A stretch of DNA of 64,000 nucleotides from an uncultured bacterium (GTDB lineage: Bacteria > Cyanobacteriota > Vampirovibrionia > Gastranaerophilales > Gastranaerophilaceae). Numbering within the stretch: position 1 is the first letter of the stretch; the number at the start of each line of letters is the position of its first letter. The stretch is taken from positions 124,001 through 188,000 of the forward strand of contig CASEYP010000031.1 of the NCBI GenBank assembly GCA_949292185.1. The letters are read 5' to 3'. A program made the translations under genes and the position numbers. Positions 28,356 to 36,702 of the stretch are shown here, one piece after another. Below the pieces are notes generated by a model, which saw nothing but the letters and a program-made list of their open reading frames with translations, ran no database searches and had not been told where the DNA came from.

Positions 28356-31331
28356 ATGAAAAATATAAAACTTTTAACAATAATATCAATTATCGCACTT
28401 TCAACATTGAGTGCAAACGCAAACGACATTAACATTAACACTTTCTATGATCTTATTCATTCTTACCCTGGAAATGGAGACACATTAGAAATTCTTAACG
28501 ACTTAACTTCAACATCAACTATCGGTTACAACTTTTATGGACTGAACATATCTTTTCAAGGTCAACAACACTCCATTGACGGAAACAAAACTTACGGAGG
28601 TTTTGTACTAAGTAATGACAGTTTATTTAATCAAATTGAATTATTAAATTGCAAAGGTCAAGAATATAATCGTTCAAACTTTGCAGGTGCAATATACAAT
28701 AGTGGCGGCACAATGGATATTACAAATTCCGCATTTAAATCAAACTTTGCAGATTCAGGCGGAATAAATTATGCAGTAGCAGGAGCATTATATAATCTTA
28801 ATGGTGGAAAAATATCAATCGATAATACCTCATTTGAAAATAATTATTCTGATGGTGCATCTGCTTATGGCGGCGCAATTTCAAACGGATATATGTCAGG
28901 GTCTACTGCTGAGATGACAATTTCAAATTCTACCTTCAAAAGCAATCATGTCGATGGTTCTGTACTCCCAGAAGGCGGAGCTATTTATAATAATGGTAAT
29001 TTAACAATAGAAAAAAGTAACTTTGACTACAACAATGCAATGGGAGAAACAGAAAGTTATGTTTCTGGCGGAGCAATATACAATGACGGGACAACAACAA
29101 TTACAGATAGTCAAATTACAAATAGTAGTGCCTACGGTACTGATTATGCATCTATCACAGGTGGTGGAATTTATAACAAACAAAATCTAACAATTTCTAA
29201 TACAACACTTACTGAAAACAAAGGAACCGCAGGAAGCAACGCAATAGTTGTAGGTGGTGGAGTTTACAACACAGGAAGCACTACAATTACAGACTCAAAT
29301 ATTTCATCAAATACCGCACAAGGAAGTAATACAACAAGCGTTCTGGGCGGAGGAATTTATAACAACAATGAACTTAATATAAGTAATTCTCAAATAAATT
29401 CTAACACCGCAATAGCAGGAGAAAACTCAGACACAGCAGGTGGTGCTATATATAATATCGGAACAGGTACAATTTCAGGTAGCACAATTTCTGATAATAT
29501 CGCTTATGGTAGCACAAATACCGACGTTAAAGGCGGTGCGATTTATAACAATTCAACATTACAAATATCATCAAGTACAATAAGTAATAATATTGCAAAC
29601 TCAGCAGCAACCGCAGAAGGTGGAGCTATTTATAACAATACTAACGGGACAATAACATTAACAGATTCAATACTTGAAAATAATAAAACAGTTAGTTCAA
29701 CACAAAACGGTCAAGGTGGTGCAATTTACAACTTAGGTAAAATCACCTTAGAAAATTCTACACTGCAAAATAATTTGAACGCCTCAGGCGAACAAAATGA
29801 TATTGATAATGCAAACGGAACAATAATCTTTGCAGGAGAAGGAACAAATAATATTTTAAGCGGAATTTCAGGAACCGGAACAATAACAAAAACTTCAATC
29901 GGAACCCTAAATCTTGGCGGAATAAATAACAACTACACAGGAAATTTTGAATTTGATCACGGAACTTTAAATCTTCTTGCAAATGCGTCATATTTTAACG
30001 CTCAAAATACAATATTAAATAATGATGTTAATTTTAATATGCAAAATGACCAAATTAATAACATAAATTTTGGTAACTTAACCTTAAATGGTCAAACTAA
30101 TTTATTTATAGATGCAAAATTAACTCAAAGACAAATGGATACGATTAGTGCAAATAGTTTAAATGGTACGGGTTCTTTATTTGTCAAAAATATCAAATTA
30201 GAAGGAGCACCAGAGGCTCAAGATATAATTTTACCATTTGCAAACAACGTTTTAAAAGATAATGTAGAATATAAACCAACAACAATTGCCACTCCTATAT
30301 ATAAATATAATGTCAGATATGAAGCTTCAAGTGGGGATTTTGAATTTACAAGAAGTACATTTAACCCTGCAATATTCTCATCTGAAGTTGCAACACAACT
30401 TGGCGGATATTTAGTCCAATTAGAAACTTATAAAAACATATTTGCAAATCACGATATGACAATGATTTCACCTCAAAACCTGCAAAAAAGCTTCTCTCTA
30501 CAAAATAAAACAGCTTCCACTTCAGGACAATTTGCATTTTCACCATTACTAATTCCTGAACAAAGAAAAGGAATTTGGGTAAAACCGTATTCAACATTTG
30601 AAAAAGTACCTCTAAAAAATGGTCCTGATGTTTCTAACGTAATATATGGATCAATCATTGGCGGAGATGGTGAACTAAGAAAACTTAAAAGAAATTGGTA
30701 CAACATTTCAGGTGCCTATATGGCATATAACGGCTCTCATCAAGCATATTCAGGAAACAGTATTTACAGCAACGGAGGCCTGCTTGGTATAAATACTGCA
30801 TTTTATAAAAATAAATTTTTCTCTATAATAACAGCTAACGTCGGTGCTAACGCATCAGAAGCTCATACAGATTTTGGCAAAGAAAATTTTTCAATGTTAA
30901 CAGCGGGTATTGCTCAAAAAACAGGCTATAACTTTGAACTTCTTGATAATAAATTAATTATTCAACCTTCAATAATAACTTCTTATTCATTTATTAATAC
31001 ATTCAGCTACACTTCAGCCGCAGATGTTGATATCAATACAAAACCTCTTCACGCACTACATATTGAACCAGAAATAAAATTTATCGGGAACTTTAAAAAC
31101 TATCTTCAACCGTACATCTCTGTATCATTTGCTTGGAACTTAATAGACCATACAGGCTACAAAGCAAACGATATAACTCTAAATGATCTATCCGTAAAAC
31201 CATACGTTCAATACGGTGTAGGTATCCAAAAAAGATGGGGCGATAGATTTACAGGTTTCTTAGAAGGAATGATAAGAAATGGTGGCAGAAATGGTATTGC
31301 ATTATTATTTGGATTTAGGATAAGTATTTAA
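28356..31331 (+). CDS. Autotransporter adhesin with Pmp-type repeats
   Basis: 991 aa type Va autotransporter. A signal peptide ends near residue 22 (SANA-ND). The passenger, about residues 25-600, contains around twelve GGAIYN-type repeats spaced some 35-40 residues apart, as in chlamydial Pmp proteins, followed by strand-rich sequence with GTGTITKTSIGTLNLGG. The barrel, roughly residues 670-991, is closely similar to the barrel of the 2993-residue protein (QLGGYLVQL, NGSHQAYSG, TANVGANASEAH, NTFSYT, LHALHIEPEIKF). It ends normally at GFRISI without the Lys-rich tail of its paralogue. The two genes are divergently arranged around the DNA glycosylase gene. Probably a surface adhesin or matrix-binding protein. 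Confidence 0.9.
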   Translation: MKNIKLLTIISIIALSTLSANANDININTFYDLIHSYPGNGDTLEILNDLTSTSTIGYNFYGLNISFQGQQHSIDGNKTYGGFVLSNDSLFNQIELLNCKGQEYNRSNFAGAIYNSGGTMDITNSAFKSNFADSGGINYAVAGALYNLNGGKISIDNTSFENNYSDGASAYGGAISNGYMSGSTAEMTISNSTFKSNHVDGSVLPEGGAIYNNGNLTIEKSNFDYNNAMGETESYVSGGAIYNDGTTTITDSQITNSSAYGTDYASITGGGIYNKQNLTISNTTLTENKGTAGSNAIVVGGGVYNTGSTTITDSNISSNTAQGSNTTSVLGGGIYNNNELNISNSQINSNTAIAGENSDTAGGAIYNIGTGTISGSTISDNIAYGSTNTDVKGGAIYNNSTLQISSSTISNNIANSAATAEGGAIYNNTNGTITLTDSILENNKTVSSTQNGQGGAIYNLGKITLENSTLQNNLNASGEQNDIDNANGTIIFAGEGTNNILSGISGTGTITKTSIGTLNLGGINNNYTGNFEFDHGTLNLLANASYFNAQNTILNNDVNFNMQNDQINNINFGNLTLNGQTNLFIDAKLTQRQMDTISANSLNGTGSLFVKNIKLEGAPEAQDIILPFANNVLKDNVEYKPTTIATPIYKYNVRYEASSGDFEFTRSTFNPAIFSSEVATQLGGYLVQLETYKNIFANHDMTMISPQNLQKSFSLQNKTASTSGQFAFSPLLIPEQRKGIWVKPYSTFEKVPLKNGPDVSNVIYGSIIGGDGELRKLKRNWYNISGAYMAYNGSHQAYSGNSIYSNGGLLGINTAFYKNKFFSIITANVGANASEAHTDFGKENFSMLTAGIAQKTGYNFELLDNKLIIQPSIITSYSFINTFSYTSAADVDINTKPLHALHIEPEIKFIGNFKNYLQPYISVSFAWNLIDHTGYKANDITLNDLSVKPYVQYGVGIQKRWGDRFTGFLEGMIRNGGRNGIALLFGFRISI

Positions 31332-31368
31332 TTGGTTATTTATAATTTTAAGTTAAACCATAAAAAGG

Positions 31369-31406
31369 CTAAAAAACTGGAAGTATCAGGGTTTGACACT
31401 TCCAGT
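31369..31406 (-). terminator. Rho-independent terminator of tRNA-fMet
   Basis: ACTGGAAGT (31376-31384) and ACTTCCAGT (31398-31406) form a perfect 9-bp stem. On the minus strand it is followed by a T run (31375-31371). It lies immediately past the 3' end of the tRNA gene. Confidence 0.85.
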
Positions 31407-31410
31407 GAAA

Positions 31411-31487
<77 letters not shown>

Positions 31488-31508
31488 ATATATCGCTTAC
31501 AACTTATT

Positions 31509-31514
31509 ATTATA
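31509..31514 (-). promoter_or_regulatory. -10 box of tRNA-fMet
   Basis: TATAAT on the minus strand about 22 bases before the tRNA 5' end, placing the start about 15 bases upstream of the mature tRNA. The -35 (around CTTGAT) is imperfect. Confidence 0.5.
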
Positions 31515-31569
31515 CGCTAAATATCAAAAATCAAGTCCCATTTTTCCAAAAAATTTCAATCTCAAAAAT

Positions 31570-31893
31570 TTACTTTATATTCTTTGCTATCAAATATAAT
31601 GTTCTTATTTTCTCATAACTACTTGATTCTATTATTGTCTTTAATTTTTCTTTCAATATAATCTCTGATTGCAAATAATCATTATCAAATAAATCCTGAA
31701 TACTACATCCAAAAACAGTCGCTAATTTATTTAATGTACTTAATTTTGGAAAAGATAATCCCCTCTCTATCATTGAAACTTGCCGTTGGGTTATGTCCAG
31801 TTCTTCACTTAAGGCTTCCTGTGATAACTGTTTTTGTTCTCTATATTCTTTAACTTTTTTCCCGAAAGTCTTTTTTAATTCTTCATCATTCAT
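31570..31893 (-). CDS. XRE-family HTH transcriptional regulator
   Basis: 107 aa. The N-terminal 65 residues are a Cro/C1-type HTH: VKEYREQKQLSQEALSEEL, ITQRQVSMIERGLSFPKLSTL, then KLATVFGCSIQDLF, the pattern of SinR/XRE repressors. A 40-residue helical tail rich in Lys/Glu/Ile could dimerise. GAGGAC lies before the ATG. It is divergent from a GT2 glycosyltransferase gene, and the intervening DNA holds a nested palindrome overlapping its own promoter, so autoregulation and control of the glycosyltransferase are likely. No phage genes surround it. Confidence 0.9.
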   Translation of the reverse strand: MNDEELKKTFGKKVKEYREQKQLSQEALSEELDITQRQVSMIERGLSFPKLSTLNKLATVFGCSIQDLFDNDYLQSEIILKEKLKTIIESSSYEKIRTLYLIAKNIK

Positions 31894-31901
31894 TAGTTGT
31901 C

Positions 31902-31966
31902 CTCAATAATCAATATTATAAAAATCAATTTTACTAAATTGAACATAATTTAATATTGTTATTGAG
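31902..31966. promoter_or_regulatory. Nested inverted repeats overlapping the XRE promoter (candidate operator)
   Basis: Outer arms CTCAATAA-T-CAATATTA (31902-31918) and TAATATTGTTATTGAG (31951-31966) are inverse repeats of 16 bp apart from one bulged T. Inner arms TCAATTT (31925-31931) and AAATTGA (31936-31942) share nearly the same centre. The XRE promoter lies inside: minus-strand TTCAAT (31943-31938), 17 bp, TATAAT (31920-31915). A likely plus-strand promoter for the glycosyltransferase is TTGTTA (31956-31961), 17 bp, TATATC (31979-31984), with the extension TGA. Repressor binding is inferred. Confidence 0.6.
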
Positions 31967-32058
31967 TATTATTTATGATATATCATGTCATACAATATGA
32001 TATTAGATATCATTTGTGCGACCAAAATCACTATTTTATTATCAGAAAGGACTATCTT

Positions 32059-32907
32059 ATGAACAATAATATAAAGATTTCTATTATCGTACCAGTTTTT
32101 AATGCGAAAAAATACCTAAAAAGATGTCTAGATAGCTTAATTCACCAATCTATTAAAGATATAGAAATAATATGCATTAATGATGGTTCTACTGATTCTT
32201 CCTTAAATATACTTAAAGATTTTGCCAAATCTGATTCAAGAATTATCCTAATCGATCAAGAAAATCAAGGACAATCTAATGCACGAAATGCAGGTCTAGA
32301 CAAGGCTCACGGTAAATATATAGGATTTGTTGATTCTGATGATTGGGTTGATTTAGACTTTTTTGAAAAACTTTATAATGCTGCAGAAAAATATAACTGT
32401 GATATTGCAGCCGGTGGAATAATAAGACTTCATAAATTCAACAAAAAATTTCACCTAAAATTTGACAAAGAAGTCGTTACCGAAAACAAAGATGAAAAAT
32501 TTGAAATTTGCGATGTGCCTGAACTTTCGTATGTTTGGAACAAAATATATAAAAAAGAATTATTTACAAGCAACAATTTACACTTTGAACCTGGAATTTT
32601 TTATGAAGATGTTATCATAACACCTCAACTTCTTTATTATTCTAAAAAACTTGTTACAGTTATGAATACTTACTATTATTATTGGAGAAGTTCAAATTCA
32701 ACAGTTACTAACAGATCTGAAAAAGCCAATAATGATTCAATGTATGCTCACCAAAAAGCTAAGGAATTTATAACTTCCCACAACATTGATATATCTTCAC
32801 ACGAACCTATAACCAAAAGATATAAACTTTTTGGAATAACTATCTTAAAAATTAGAAAAAAAGGCACAAAAACTACAACTTCACTATTTAATATAATAAA
32901 ATGGTAA
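32059..32907 (+). CDS. Family 2 glycosyltransferase
   Basis: GT-A fold glycosyltransferase, 282 aa, adding a sugar from a nucleotide donor to a surface polysaccharide or lipid acceptor on the cytoplasmic face. Visible are ISIIVPVFNAKKYL at the start, CINDGSTDSS, NQGQSNARNAGLDKAHG, the metal-binding FVDSDDW (DSD) and a later FYEDV. The C-terminus ends in a short basic LFGITILKIRKK stretch common in capsule-type GT2 enzymes. The ATG at 32059 is supported by AGAAAGGA; the longer frame from 31975 runs through the promoter palindromes. It is an isolated GT, not part of a polysaccharide cluster here. Confidence 0.87.
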   Translation: MNNNIKISIIVPVFNAKKYLKRCLDSLIHQSIKDIEIICINDGSTDSSLNILKDFAKSDSRIILIDQENQGQSNARNAGLDKAHGKYIGFVDSDDWVDLDFFEKLYNAAEKYNCDIAAGGIIRLHKFNKKFHLKFDKEVVTENKDEKFEICDVPELSYVWNKIYKKELFTSNNLHFEPGIFYEDVIITPQLLYYSKKLVTVMNTYYYYWRSSNSTVTNRSEKANNDSMYAHQKAKEFITSHNIDISSHEPITKRYKLFGITILKIRKKGTKTTTSLFNIIKW

Positions 32908-32987
32908 TATATAACTAAAAATTATAAATGACAAACCTAATCCATCAAGGCAATAACTTTTTAAAATTTTTCGATTAAAGTATTGCT

Positions 32988-33737
32988 ATGAAAAAACTAA
33001 TATCTTTATTTTTAGGCTTAATTTTAACTTGCTACATGCCTGCAATAACCCTTGCAGACGAAAGTGAAGACTGTAACTGTAATGAATGTATAACTTCTAC
33101 AGAGACAATCGCAAATCCAAATTCAAAAGCCCCATGCTCTACTATAAACACTACCGAAAACTATTACATAATAGCAAAAGGAAATGTGTTTAAAGTCGCA
33201 TTTGCCGGAAAATTTTTATCAGAGTGTGCGAAAGAAGGGGACTGCATATATTTCTATGTACCAAAAGATATTTGTACATCCTGCGGAACCTTAGTTCTTC
33301 CTATGGGTTCAAAACTTGTCGGATACATTCGTGGAATAAGTAAACAAAAGAAACTCAACAAAAATGCTAGAGTATATATAAGTATAAATAAATTAATCTT
33401 AGCTGATAACACAGAATTAGACATAAAAGCCAAACCATTTACCAAAGATTTTTCACTTGTTGAAAACGGTTGGATGACAGCAGGAAAACTTGCCGCTTCA
33501 ACTGTAGGGTTAGGAGCAATCGGCACAGGTGCCGGTGCTGGTTTAGCTTTTATTCCACAACCTCACAAAATCGCCGTTGGCGCGGCTGCAATAGGGTTAC
33601 CTGTTGGATGCTTTATCGGACTTGTAACAGGTCTTCTAACCCCAGGGCTTAAATACCACGCCAAAGAAGGTGAAGAAATTTATATAATACTTTGTGATAA
33701 TCTTTGTATTCCAAAATGTAGTATCAAAGAATTTTAA
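32988..33737 (+). CDS. Exported Cys-containing protein of unknown function
   Basis: 249 aa with a signal peptide (cleavage after TLA-DE near residue 23). The mature part begins with a Cys-rich stretch (CNCNEC), then a domain with VLPMGSKLVGYI and ARVYISINKLIL, a pattern weakly reminiscent of TrbI/VirB10-like beta domains, then a Gly/Ala-rich hydrophobic hairpin (about residues 165-220) and a short tail with more Cys. Ten or so Cys residues suggest disulfides or metal binding. No ribosome site is obvious. Its stop abuts the stop of convergent creD. Domain assignment is tentative. Confidence 0.6.
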   Translation: MKKLISLFLGLILTCYMPAITLADESEDCNCNECITSTETIANPNSKAPCSTINTTENYYIIAKGNVFKVAFAGKFLSECAKEGDCIYFYVPKDICTSCGTLVLPMGSKLVGYIRGISKQKKLNKNARVYISINKLILADNTELDIKAKPFTKDFSLVENGWMTAGKLAASTVGLGAIGTGAGAGLAFIPQPHKIAVGAAAIGLPVGCFIGLVTGLLTPGLKYHAKEGEEIYIILCDNLCIPKCSIKEF

Positions 33738-34985
33738 TTAATGCACATCATACCATTCTACATTTCTTGTTGCATACATAATTGCTGCGATTATTACAAA
33801 TAATATCAAACTGCCTATCAACAATGACAAATCTTGAATTACTAATAGAGTATACAAAAATGCGTACAATAAAAGCATTACCCCGGTAATAATCGCCGTA
33901 AATTTTGGATTTTCTCTCTTTGTCAAAACAAAATACGTATACAAAGATATTAAACCAACTGTGAAAAATACAGCTATAATATATGCCAAAACAAATGGCA
34001 AAAATTCAGACATAGAAGTTAATAACAAATAAAATATTAACAATGCACCACCAATAAGTAAATACTGTATAGGGTGAATTGGTTTATTTTTCTCAGCAGT
34101 AATTTCAAAAACAAAATAAGCTACAAATGTTAACAACAAAAATAAAAATGCGTATTTTACAGAACGAGTAGCCATTCTATAATTATCAACAGGTGTCAAT
34201 AATGATACTGAAACCTTAGCAATTCTATCATCATCACTAACATAATATTGATTATCTTGAGAATTATCATCATCAGATTTTATAGTAGCAATCTTTGGAA
34301 TTGACCATGTTGCTGAAAAATCTTTCTTTGTAACCGTTCTTTTTTCCGGTAAGAAATTACCCTCAAAACTTGGATCCTTCCAATTTCCATTGATAGAAAT
34401 TTTACTTATTGTACCTGATGGTTCTACTGATAACTTATTCAAACCCCTTAATTTATATTGAATTTCAAATGGAATTCTATCAGAATTTGTATTCAACGAT
34501 TTTACATAAACATTATCATCTACTGTTCTAAAACTTTCACTACCTATTTTAAATTTTGGTGCCTCAATAAACCCCTTTGAATCAGAAACATCAAATTGCA
34601 ACTCGGATTTAGCATTTTTTAATTCGCCATAAGGATTTTTAAAGTCACCTTTCATAACAACATCAGCCGTATATACAGGAACCTTAAATATTCCCTTTTT
34701 TCTAATCTCAGTTTTTATATTTACATCTACATTATAATTTCCAAGACTAAGTTCTTTTTTAGGATTTTTCTTATCCTTTCCAACCGTCAAAACCATCTCG
34801 GGTGCATTTAAGACTTGAGATTTCGCCCAAGATTTTTCAATATTTTTAACGGCTTCATCCTTATAAGATTCTCTGTCACTTATTATTCCAAATAAAAAAG
34901 CTATTGGAATTAACAAAATTACTAAAGAAAACAATATTACATAAAACTTTTTCAATTTGTTGTTAAAAATTACACCTTCAGACAT
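33738..34985 (-). CDS. creD: CreD-like inner membrane protein
   Basis: Homologue of CreD, an inner-membrane protein of unknown biochemical role linked in proteobacteria to the CreBC response and envelope stress. 415 aa: one N-terminal TM, a large periplasmic beta-rich domain (about residues 35-270), then five or six TMs. Family signatures are VDNYRMATRSVKYAFLF, HPIQYLLIGGALLIFYLLL, SEFLPFVLAYIIA and a final MYATRNVEWYD. The ATG at 34985 is chosen because GGGGG lies 5 bases upstream; an ATG at 35009 lacks this. No CreBC genes are nearby. It follows an unknown gene downstream of rnpA. Confidence 0.88.
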   Translation of the reverse strand: MSEGVIFNNKLKKFYVILFSLVILLIPIAFLFGIISDRESYKDEAVKNIEKSWAKSQVLNAPEMVLTVGKDKKNPKKELSLGNYNVDVNIKTEIRKKGIFKVPVYTADVVMKGDFKNPYGELKNAKSELQFDVSDSKGFIEAPKFKIGSESFRTVDDNVYVKSLNTNSDRIPFEIQYKLRGLNKLSVEPSGTISKISINGNWKDPSFEGNFLPEKRTVTKKDFSATWSIPKIATIKSDDDNSQDNQYYVSDDDRIAKVSVSLLTPVDNYRMATRSVKYAFLFLLLTFVAYFVFEITAEKNKPIHPIQYLLIGGALLIFYLLLTSMSEFLPFVLAYIIAVFFTVGLISLYTYFVLTKRENPKFTAIITGVMLLLYAFLYTLLVIQDLSLLIGSLILFVIIAAIMYATRNVEWYDVH

Positions 34986-35053
34986 ATTTACCCCCATATT
35001 TTTTGACATATTACATCATTCTTAATAATATGTCAAGTTTTATTTTTAAAAAA

Positions 35054-35581
35054 TTATCCCTTTACAGCTCCCCAAGCTTTTACATCACCACGTTCATATC
35101 TTATTAAATAATATCCGCCGGCTGGAATATACTCAATTGAAGCTTCTTGGTATATATCTTTTTCTGGATTTATAGGCGGCATACCTTTCTTGGCTCTTTT
35201 GGCATTTGTTTTTGCAATTTCCTTTTTTTCTTTTTTCTCTTTCTTCAGAGCCTTTTTATCTTTAACAACAGCATAAGTTGACATATCAACATCAACACGA
35301 AATACAGGAATTATTGCAATAGGCTTTTTTGATTGCATTAAAATTAAAAAATCTCTCTCATCAGATAATGCCAATTCATAATGTCCTGGTGGAATAATAT
35401 TTCCCTTGCTATCTGATATCGTATCAGCTATAGATAATGTAGGATAAGATGATTCTCTCAATGAATATCTATATATAGCTTGCGACCCATCTATAACACC
35501 TGCAGAAATTTGAGGCTCTGTCGGATAAACTCTGGTTTCAGAATGCATCATTATATTCTCAACATACATTCCCTCAAGCAT
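35054..35581 (-). CDS. Unrecognised protein following rnpA
   Basis: 175 aa with no signal peptide or TM segment. It starts at an ATG directly after the rnpA stop (TAA-ATG), so it is read by coupled translation. The first and last thirds look beta-rich (IIPPGHYELAL, IPAGGYYLIRYERGDVKAWG), flanking a strongly basic coiled stretch around residues 108-135 (KKALKKEKKEKKE). The two GG/PPGHY-PAGGYY strands resemble each other, perhaps a split beta-sandwich. The usual yidD-yidC neighbours of rnpA are absent. Function unknown. Confidence 0.65.
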   Translation of the reverse strand: MLEGMYVENIMMHSETRVYPTEPQISAGVIDGSQAIYRYSLRESSYPTLSIADTISDSKGNIIPPGHYELALSDERDFLILMQSKKPIAIIPVFRVDVDMSTYAVVKDKKALKKEKKEKKEIAKTNAKRAKKGMPPINPEKDIYQEASIEYIPAGGYYLIRYERGDVKAWGAVKG

Positions 35582-35944
35582 TTATATTTTCCTCACAAGT
35601 TTGCTTATTACTGAATTTATCTCATTAAAACTTTTACCTAATGCCTTATCACTTCCAACAAAAATTAAAGACATATATTTCTGAGAATCCCCTAAATCAC
35701 CATTTTTCAATAATAATCTATAACTTTCACGCATAAGTCTTTTTAAACGATTACGCTTCACAGCACGCTTATGCACCTTTTTACTAACAACAAAACCAAC
35801 CTTTGTCGGGAAATCTTCCTTTTTTAAAATCCCCGCAAACAAAGTTACTCCACCCATACGGGAGGAGTTTTTAACTTTATATGTTGCTTTAAATGCAGAT
35901 CTGTTTTTTAAACGATATTGTTTTGGTAACATTCTTGACTCCAT
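35582..35944 (-). CDS. rnpA: Ribonuclease P protein component
   Basis: Protein subunit of RNase P, which trims the 5' leader of pre-tRNAs with the catalytic RNA. 120 aa, normal length. The RNR signature is visible: VGFVVSKKVHKRAVKRNRLKRLMRE near residues 48-72, preceded by the conserved aromatic core. The true start may be the ATG four codons in (MLPKQ). It follows rpmH by about 50 bases in the ancient rpmH-rnpA order. Confidence 0.95.
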   Translation of the reverse strand: MESRMLPKQYRLKNRSAFKATYKVKNSSRMGGVTLFAGILKKEDFPTKVGFVVSKKVHKRAVKRNRLKRLMRESYRLLLKNGDLGDSQKYMSLIFVGSDKALGKSFNEINSVISKLVRKI

Positions 35945-35994
35945 AAGTTGATAACGAAAGTCAAAATTCGTTAAAAAGAGTCAGCATAAAATAC

Positions 35995-36147
35995 CTATGC
36001 ACGGTTTTTAGCTGTGATAGCAACTTTATGACGGCCACGAGCTCTACGTCTGTTGATAACTTCTCTACCGCCAGGTGTAGCCATTCTTGCTCTAAAACCA
36101 CTTACATTTTGTCTTTTTCTTTTTGTTCCTTCTAGTGTACGTCTCAT
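35995..36147 (-). CDS. rpmH: 50S ribosomal protein L34
   Basis: A 50-residue highly basic protein, [20 protein letters not shown] at the start, then [19 protein letters not shown], ending AITAKNRA; this is the canonical L34 sequence. AAAGGA lies about 9 bases before the ATG. It heads the operon with rnpA. Confidence 0.97.
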   Translation of the reverse strand: MRRTLEGTKRKRQNVSGFRARMATPGGREVINRRRARGRHKVAITAKNRA

Positions 36148-36187
36148 ATCTTTATTCCTTTTACTATTTATTTTGTCATATAACAGA

Positions 36188-36216
36188 ATGTTATAGTAAA
36201 CAAACTAAATAGTCAA
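36188..36216 (-). promoter_or_regulatory. Promoter of rpmH-rnpA
   Basis: On the minus strand TTGACT (36216-36211) and TAACAT (36193-36188) are spaced 17 bp. Transcription would start near 36181, 34 bases before rpmH. Confidence 0.65.
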
Positions 36217-36289
36217 CAAATAGGAATTCATTGATTAAATATTATGAAGCAATCTCTTTTCTGTTTTTGATAGAAATTATCGCAAACCC

Positions 36290-36577
36290 CTAAAAATGCA
36301 TATCAAAACTAGGATTTTTACCGTTTACTTTTTCATCTTCAATACGCATTGCAGAACCTATTGTAAAATTCTGAGCCATAGTTTTATTGATTTCAAAAGC
36401 AACATCTCCATTAAATACACTTTCGTTTTCTTCCAAAAATTCAAACAAAGGTGCTGCCGGAGCTTTGACTATTTCTTCTAAAGTTTCTCCAGCCTGTTGG
36501 ATTGTTCTTTCAGGAACTTTTACGTTCAGCCCAAAAGGTTTGTACGGTCTATTAAATGTAAAATTTGAATCTGACAT
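36290..36577 (-). CDS. Small protein of unknown function
   Basis: 95 aa, acidic to neutral, no TM segment. AAAAGGA lies before the ATG. The N-terminus SNFTFNRPYKPFGLNV carries two Phe motifs (NFT, PFG) like the short N-terminal motif of other proteins here. The middle has a helical part (IQQAGETLEEIVKAPAAP). It is not recognised. It ends in the region upstream of the rpmH promoter on the same strand. Confidence 0.6.
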   Translation of the reverse strand: MSDSNFTFNRPYKPFGLNVKVPERTIQQAGETLEEIVKAPAAPLFEFLEENESVFNGDVAFEINKTMAQNFTIGSAMRIEDEKVNGKNPSFDMHF

Positions 36578-36687
36578 TTTATATTCCTTTTAACTAAGAT
36601 TACTCATGTTATCGGCTCAAATTCATAAAAGATTTAATTTTCACGTCGAAATATTAATTTATGTAAACAAGAAAAATACCTTGCTTA

Positions 36688-36696
36688 TGCTATTAT
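36688..36696 (+). promoter_or_regulatory. Extended -10 promoter for a leaderless transcript
   Basis: TGC followed by TATTAT (36691-36696) forms an extended -10 that ends exactly 7 bases before the ATG at 36703. There is no Shine-Dalgarno sequence and no clear -35. Confidence 0.6.
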
Positions 36697-36702
36697 GTGA
36701 AT

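Noticed and set aside
31570-32907. A prophage or genomic island around the XRE regulator
   Set aside because: Only a repressor and a glycosyltransferase are present, with no integrase, structural or att-like repeats at the nearby tRNA.
35582-36290. A replication origin near rpmH-rnpA
   Set aside because: No dnaA or dnaN and no cluster of DnaA boxes was seen.
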